From Malachius bipustulatus (lineage: Eukaryota; Arthropoda; Insecta; Coleoptera; Melyridae): a stretch of DNA of 64,000 nt. The notes below the pieces were generated by a model. That model ran no database searches. It had not been told where the DNA came from and saw only the letters and a program-made list of their open reading frames with translations. The stretch lies in NCBI GenBank assembly GCA_910589415.1, contig OU342630.1, positions 41,634,012-41,698,011 on the forward strand, read 5' to 3'. Shown here piece after piece: positions 57,991 through 64,000 of this stretch (the first letter of the stretch is position 1; each line of letters starts with the position of its first letter). The position numbers were made by a program, and so were the translations under genes.

Positions 57991-58582
57991 ATAGTCATTG
58001 ATTTATCAATCAATTTCCTTTTATGTCAAATCAGTTTCACTTTATGTCAATTGCTTTTCCTATTTACGTGCAGTGACAGTATCATAAATATTGGAAACGC
58101 ATTTGATATAAAAGGAATCTTATTTGACAAAAGAGAAATTACAATTGAAAAATCACGCACTGACGTTTGATAAATGGGAAAAGCATTTGACAAATTAGGA
58201 AAAGCAATTGACAAAAGACAAAAAACAAAAGAAAAAGACTTTATTAATAATATTGCGTTTGCCTGTACGAGCTAGTTATTCATAAGTCATTCTTATTTGA
58301 GATAAGTATATCATTATATTAATATCAGTTGACATAATAACATTAATAATATATGTTGATGAAATTGATGAAATGAAATTTTGAAATGGATTTTTCTCGA
58401 AAATGGTGCATCTTATCGAAGTTGAACAAGAGTGACTTTTTTACGCAGAAAGCTTCAATATTCTATAATTTCACATTAAAATTGAAAAAAATATTGATAC
58501 AAAAAAGTTGGGGTAATTTTTACCCCCCACCCTCCAGATTTAACCCACCCTTGGTGAAAATTTCAAAGTGATCTACAGTCTA

Positions 58583-59825
58583 TTGTATTTGTATTTGTAT
58601 TTTTGAGGGTGATCAAGTTACTGCGACCTAAAAGATCTATTGTATCCCCTCTACTGTGCTTCGCCTGGTGTGGAATCCCTTTAGTGAAGCACCCTCTCCA
58701 GTCCGTTTCCTTGAGAAACTTCAGGATTTTGAGAGGATTAAGGTCGGGTAAATTCCCTGCCTCTAGCTGGTGGTGGGCCAGAACATTACTTCTTTTGAGT
58801 TCTATCGCATCGCAGTTGAGCAGTAGGTGACGTGGTGTTACGTCTCCTTTCCCGCAGAATCTGCAGACGCCATTTTCTTCTATGTCTAACTTCCTCAGGT
58901 GTTCCTTGAGCTTGCAATGTCCCGTCAGGAATCCCGTCAGTGTTCTGAGACGTTCCTTGCAGGTCGAAGATACTCTTCAACCTCTCTCGTTTAAAATTCC
59001 CGAGAAGTTCTTTGGCTTGTCTCAACCCCGAGAGGTTCCTCTAATGGGTTTCTCTCAGTTTTCTTCTTCCTTTTGGAGTTCTGCTTGAAGAAAGGATCTT
59101 CGAAGCCACAGAATGGTTCTGGTCCTACGAAGGGTGCCGATGCTCCTTTTCTTGCCAATGAGTGGGCATTTTTCTTGCGTTCGAGGTGGTCTCGAGCACA
59201 AGGATTGTTTAGATTGCCGACTGTCTTGACGGGTGATAAGCCCCGCTCGGTCAGCAGTCTGTTTTGCGGTGATGTCCCGCGATTTCTTGGTTTTTTGTTT
59301 CTTACCATGGTTGATCCCACGAGTAGCTAGGGATGGGTGTTCCACCTATGCAGAGCCCCGCATGCAAAGGTGAGGGGATTGATACAGTGGGGTGCCCCCT
59401 GGTGCCCTAAGGTTGAATCCAGTAGGACTGGTCTTCTATCCAGTCACGCATCCCATCAGCCTGGACCCCCGCCTTAGGATTTAGGTTTTTTAGTGAGGTT
59501 GTCTCCTCTTGGTTCTGGCGATTAAGCCCAGACCCCCGCACCTCTCTGTGCGCGGAACGTGACCACGACACCAGATGATACGGTATAGTAGATAGTCCAC
59601 AGTCGGACATCTCTGGCGCCGTTTCCCCTAGTGCAGACCTTTAGTCACGACACGACAACTAGGTTAGGGGAGGTGCTCCGCGGCAGGGCTTTGAGCTACC
59701 AGTCTAGAATTTTACCTCCGACGGGCTCTATAACCGCTGCTAACCTTACTCACTTACGCTCATTGTAAGGCCTTCCCCCTATCCGCCACCTGGGGACGCG
59801 CCCGATGGGTACTCAGCCGCACGGG
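58583..59825 (-). mobile_element. 1.24-kb deletion-derivative LINE with 13-bp target duplication
   Basis: Flanked by gatctacagtcta at 58570-58582 and 59826-59838. On minus it starts with a GC-rich leader (CCCCGTGCGGCTGAGTACCC, CGCGTCCCCAGGTGGCGGAT) and passes directly to the end of ORF2. First comes the RNase H tail (HSLARKGASAPFVGPEPFCG), then LTGFLTGHCKLKEHL and VCRFCGKGDVTPRHLLLNCD (~58930-58830), the Cys-rich LINE tail. It ends in a CAAATA microsatellite. Endonuclease and RT are missing, yet both ends are intact. Confidence 0.85.
58830..59180 (-). pseudogene. RNase H/C-terminal remnant of LINE ORF2
   Basis: RNase H end LARKGA.. (~59160) and zinc-like CRFCGKGDVTPRHLLLNC (~58870-58830). 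At least one frameshift lies between the two blocks. Confidence 0.75.
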
Positions 59826-59839
59826 GATCTACAGTCTAA

Positions 59840-61351
59840 TAAATAAAAACCTAAGACAGGCTCCTCACTTTAAGGGGCTATAACTCAGCGGGTAAGCATT
59901 TTCGGACCCATGTTCATATGAACTTTTTTTCTTAAAATGATCTCAGGAATCGCCCTCTGAAATTTTTCGCAGTACCTACTTATGTTACACCTGGTATACA
60001 TATATTATATTTATATTTTATTATAATAGTTATTTTATTATTATGTATTATTATTATATTATTGTATAATATTTAGTAATATATGTATTATATTATAAAC
60101 TTATAAACAAAGCCATAAGATTGGATGATAAGGTGGTAAAAAGGTAAAGTGATAAGGTAGTAACAGAATACTTTTCCACAATTTTTTGTTTTGTTTCTAA
60201 ATTTTTATCATTTCATAAAAATTTTATAAAAGTTTGTTTGTACATTCTAATAAAAAAATAATGTGTACCCAAAATGAAAAAAAAAACATCTTAAATCGTC
60301 AATATTCATAATATTCATAAACATTCTTTGACTTATTTTGATCCATCTGTACCCTCTTCCAATATTCGATTTTTTTTTAACATCCTGGTATGGGTACCTT
60401 TATTTTTAGTAGCTTGTATAATAAAAATCGGAATAATGCTTCAGACAGTTCGGTATTATTTTCTTTATTATAATATTTATTAATATATGTATTATGCTTA
60501 ATTAATTATTGCAAGTTCGATAATAACAATAATGTAGGTAATGTGTATGAAGAGAAATCAACAAAACAAAGCTAACAATAATACAAAAATGCAAGAATAG
60601 AAAATAAATTAAAAAATCGGTGTGAACCCTTACTCTGTCATCTCCGACCGGACTTAAATACTGTTAAAAACAAAAAGTTTTTGGTTTCATACCACCTCTT
60701 TGGAGAATTAACTTTTATATACACAGGGTGTCTCAAAAATGTTTCATGATTTGGTGGTACCATTTTTCAAATGGAATAATGTGTAGGTATGTCTAGTATT
60801 GTTTTTTAATGTTCCATATTATACAGAGTGAGTCAGTTTTTTGTAGCATGACTTCATCATTTTATAGAATACCTGTTTTTAGGAATAAAAGTTCCCATAA
60901 ACATATGTTCGGAAAAACCTGGAAAAAAAAGATACATTTTAATTTTATACGAAGAGGTTATTTATTATAATTTAGAGCATACAAAACGAAAAAAAACAAG
61001 GGTAAAAAAATTCATTAGTGGCGTAGATACAGGATATATGACCCCCCCCCCAGGATATATTTTTAGCACAACTTCTATGCTCATGGACTTATAAAGATCT
61101 TACTTATAAGCATTAGATTTCCTGGAGATTTCTTACAAAAAAAGATATACTATTGGTATTCAAAATTCTTCATAGTTTTCAAGTAAATTGAGTTAAAACT
61201 TCATCATACCGCAAAAATAAGCTCCTTTTTTCGATATTAACTGTTATCTTTGGATATAAAATAATAATTTAAAAAATCCATGATTTTGTTTAGTTTATGT
61301 TTAATTTAAGAATTAAAAAATTAATAATTAATAATAATTAATTAATAATTA
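59840..61351. other. No gene; worn repeat ends
   Basis: AT-rich with a one-sided cagggtgtctcaaaaatg terminus at 60725 and simple TTATTA tracts. 58380-58570 and 59865-59990 look like old repeat pieces. Confidence 0.35.
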
Positions 61352-61552
61352 ATAGCAATCGAAACCTTTGGCTCTTATGGTCCAAGTGCAAAAATATTTA
61401 TCGATGACATTTGCAAACGATTATGTGATGCGACCGGCAACATGAGTGAAGGCATTTGGTTCAAAGAACGTCTATCGATAGCTATTCAGAGAGGAAATGG
61501 TATTAGTGTGTTGGGAACTAGAGAACCAGAATCTTTCTTGGAGTTAGAATAA
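61352..61552 (+). pseudogene. C-terminal fragment of a retroelement-type polyprotein (probable)
   Basis: Open frame ending at TAA (61550-61552): IAIETFGSYGPSAKIFIDDI, RLCDATGNMSEG, then LSIAIQRGNGISVLGT. The combination ETxG..G.....F...L..R....TG..R....QR.S.AIQRGN..SV.GT is familiar to me as the tail of reverse-transcriptase-containing ORFs in invertebrate genomes, but I cannot name the element. The upstream part is lost. Confidence 0.5.
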
Positions 61553-61554
61553 AA

Positions 61555-64000
61555 TTTAGGTTTATAATAATTATTAGGATGAGTCTATTATTTAATATTT
61601 TATTTATTTATTATTTATTATTTATTATTTATATTTATTAAGATTTAGAATTATTATCTATTTCTACATAATTCATTTCAATATTTTTACATATCAATAA
61701 TGTAAATGTACCTTATCAGTTGTCATTACATAGTTGTATTAATTTTTATTTAAGAATGAATATGTACTTGAAAATAAATTATTATAGAGTTGTATTTCAA
61801 TCGGCAAAGTCAGAGTAGTATTATGGATAGCTTCGAAATAAGCTGCGGAAATATTTCTTTTTTGTAAATTGTAAGGTAAAGCTACTTTTATTCTTGTACC
61901 AATTCTTGTTAAATTATTATATTCAAAACGAAAAGCTCATCTTTGCGTACAAAAATTGCTCACGGAGAACGGTAGCTGGTAGTAATTTCAGACAGGAAAA
62001 AGTTACGAAAAATAAATTATATCCAAGAATTTACTTTTCCTCCTTAAATGCTTCAATAATTACTTGCATAAAACGAATTTTTAACCTAATTAAGGTGATC
62101 TAATATTTCACGCTTCTTTTATAATCTATTCGTGGAGATTTTTAAACTCGAATTTGGCTTAATTTTTTCACATTTTTTATTATTAAATGTGAATTTTAGA
62201 TTGATCACCAATCTGCAGATGCTAAACGAGAAATTAATCTGCTAAGAGAAAATTCCTGAAATAAAATAACGATTATATGATTCCCCTTAAGCAGAAAATA
62301 GATATTTGTGATACAAGTTGCAAAATTGAAGAGATTGTTTTAAGCACGGACGAAAATTTCCAATCGAGGCAGAAGACCGAGTTTGACAGTGCTTAGACAG
62401 ACACTCCTTTTGCAACGTGTGTGATACAAGATTTTATGTTAAATCTCCAAGAAACAACAATTTATTAATTGTTAGTCGTCAATAAATATAATAATCACTC
62501 TAGGGATTGGTATTTTATATTCTCAAAGTGTCAGACTTCATGAAAACTTGCTTTTAATTGACATTTTTTCACTTTTAAGCACAAGCGCGTAAAGCACTTT
62601 CAAGTACTAGTGCGTAAAATAATCTTATTTCGAAACTGAATTGGCAATCAAATCGGAATTTTATGGAATGATTTCATAAAAAAGCCTTTTAGATCACAAA
62701 ATATCTATAATTAATGAGTAATAACAGTGGTGCGAGAGGGAGCATGGGACGTCCGTTAGGTTTCGGGAACATTTTAGGGAAGGGGAAAGTCATGATGCAA
62801 CCAGCAATTTTAATGTTATTTTCACACTGGTATCCAAGATACATTGGAACATTTTTTTTTAATGCTCTCTAATGATAAATTTTTATAACCAAAAGCAAAT
62901 ACTTACTTTAAGAACATGGCAACCTAAACTTTTCCTGCGAACTAACGATTTGAAAAAAGAGCTGCCATTGTTATTCTTATGCAGAAATAAAAAATATAAA
63001 TAAACTGGTCAGGTCATTGCCAGGTCAGTTCATCGTTATGAAATAAATATATAAAAATTGACGAAAAACAATCACTTCCGGACTATTATACAGATCTATA
63101 TGTATACGGGATGGGGAAAAAAAAGTCCGAGTACGATCCAATAATAATTCTTTGTTAATTTTTGAAAAAATGACAAACCGGTAATTTTTTTAATTTAATT
63201 TATTTTCTTTTGGTATAACATTTTTTTATGCAGGATGTTGTATCAAGATGCTCTTATTCTGGTAAGAATTCGCTTATTCGATAGTCAAGGTATTAAAAAG
63301 CCCTTGATAAAAACAAGAAATGGCATCCTCTTGCCTCAAATGTGATTTCAATATGTTTGAATTTGACAATTAGGAAATGGGTACACCTAATTTCAGCGTA
63401 ACAATTGATGCCCATTTTCAGGAAGAAGAAACAATCAAGTCATGACAGACGTTGATAATGTATTTGTAGATGAAAAAGTTAATTTTTTCTGGCGGTTTAT
63501 TGGTTGTGTAGTCTTTGTGTTGGCTAAACAGTTCTCCGTGGATAAACACCATTTTAATATTTATGATTGTATGTTAACCTGAATGAAGGCCTATCTGGGG
63601 CATAAATAGCCCCGGACCATTTGCTCTGAATGGCAGATGTGACATGCCAGAATGTGCCGTGTTCCGGACCCGCGCCACCGGACTAGAGTTACAATAACAT
63701 GCCTCGCTTGCCAAATATGGAATGTGCAGTTTAATCATGAAGGACTGTCTGCGATGGTCGGGATTGGGGGGAGATAATAATTTTGTCAATATTTCATATA
63801 ATCTGAATCATTTAATGGTACGAGAAAGAAATTCTATTAATTTTGTATTGTCACGGATTTTCCGTTAAAAGGTTGGACTATATTAAATAAATTCAGACTC
63901 TATTAATTATTTATTGCAGAAACATGATTTATTTACCCTTAAAGTTCAACACTACATAATCACTCTTTACGATTTATTTGAACACGAATACTAATAATAA
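61555..64000. other. No gene recognised
   Basis: AT-rich intron-like sequence. A ~110-bp GC-richer patch at 63590-63690 has no convincing exon or motif. Confidence 0.35.

Noticed and set aside
63574..63789. Exon in the GC-richer patch
   Set aside because: No frame on either strand shows a recognisable domain or convincing splice sites.

Overview
The window is nuclear DNA from an animal, most likely an insect. It is AT-rich with spliceosomal introns, and densely packed with eukaryotic transposons: LTR elements, LINEs, a Penelope-like element, Tc1-type transposons and palindromic MITEs. One exon looks like an arthropod kainate-type glutamate receptor. No bacterial operon, CRISPR array, rRNA or intact tRNA gene was seen. 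I cannot name the species. A run of N at 6781-7280 is an assembly gap.

Layout. 1-1165: minus-strand gag of a BEL/Pao retrotransposon, running off the left edge, with its primer-binding site. 1166-6780: an unusual repeat-laden block with ~90-bp minisatellites, AT-rich repeats, a compact two-ORF cassette (4188-4913) between direct repeats, and a duplicated GC-richer segment next to the gap. 7281-12000: large palindromic elements. 13360-17082: an almost complete Tc1/mariner-superfamily element with TIRs, TA target duplications and an intron-bearing, frameshifted transposase. 17232-19707: two more palindromes. 19753-22145: a tail-to-tail pair of Penelope-like remnants and a dead LINE. 24148-31355: a young, complete LTR retrotransposon coding for Gag and a Gag-protease fusion but with no reverse transcriptase or integrase. 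33200-36770: MITEs and a second, decayed transposase broken by two MITEs. 36770-54600: mostly non-coding with scattered palindromes. 54610-55081: a 5'UTR and first coding exon of a putative kainate-type receptor. The rest is probably its first intron, holding LINE pieces.

Most notable: (1) the gag-pro-only LTR element has a textbook -1 frameshift signal (heptamer, 6-nt spacer, 11-bp perfect stem); (2) a family of TA-flanked palindromes shares one core but wears different concentric outer shells, with arms matching without indels; (3) four unrelated-looking loci share a CTGA-nGA / hairpin / GAAAC motif like a hammerhead ribozyme core; (4) an unrecognised two-ORF cassette sits between direct repeats; (5) a deletion-derivative LINE is flanked by a 13-bp target duplication.
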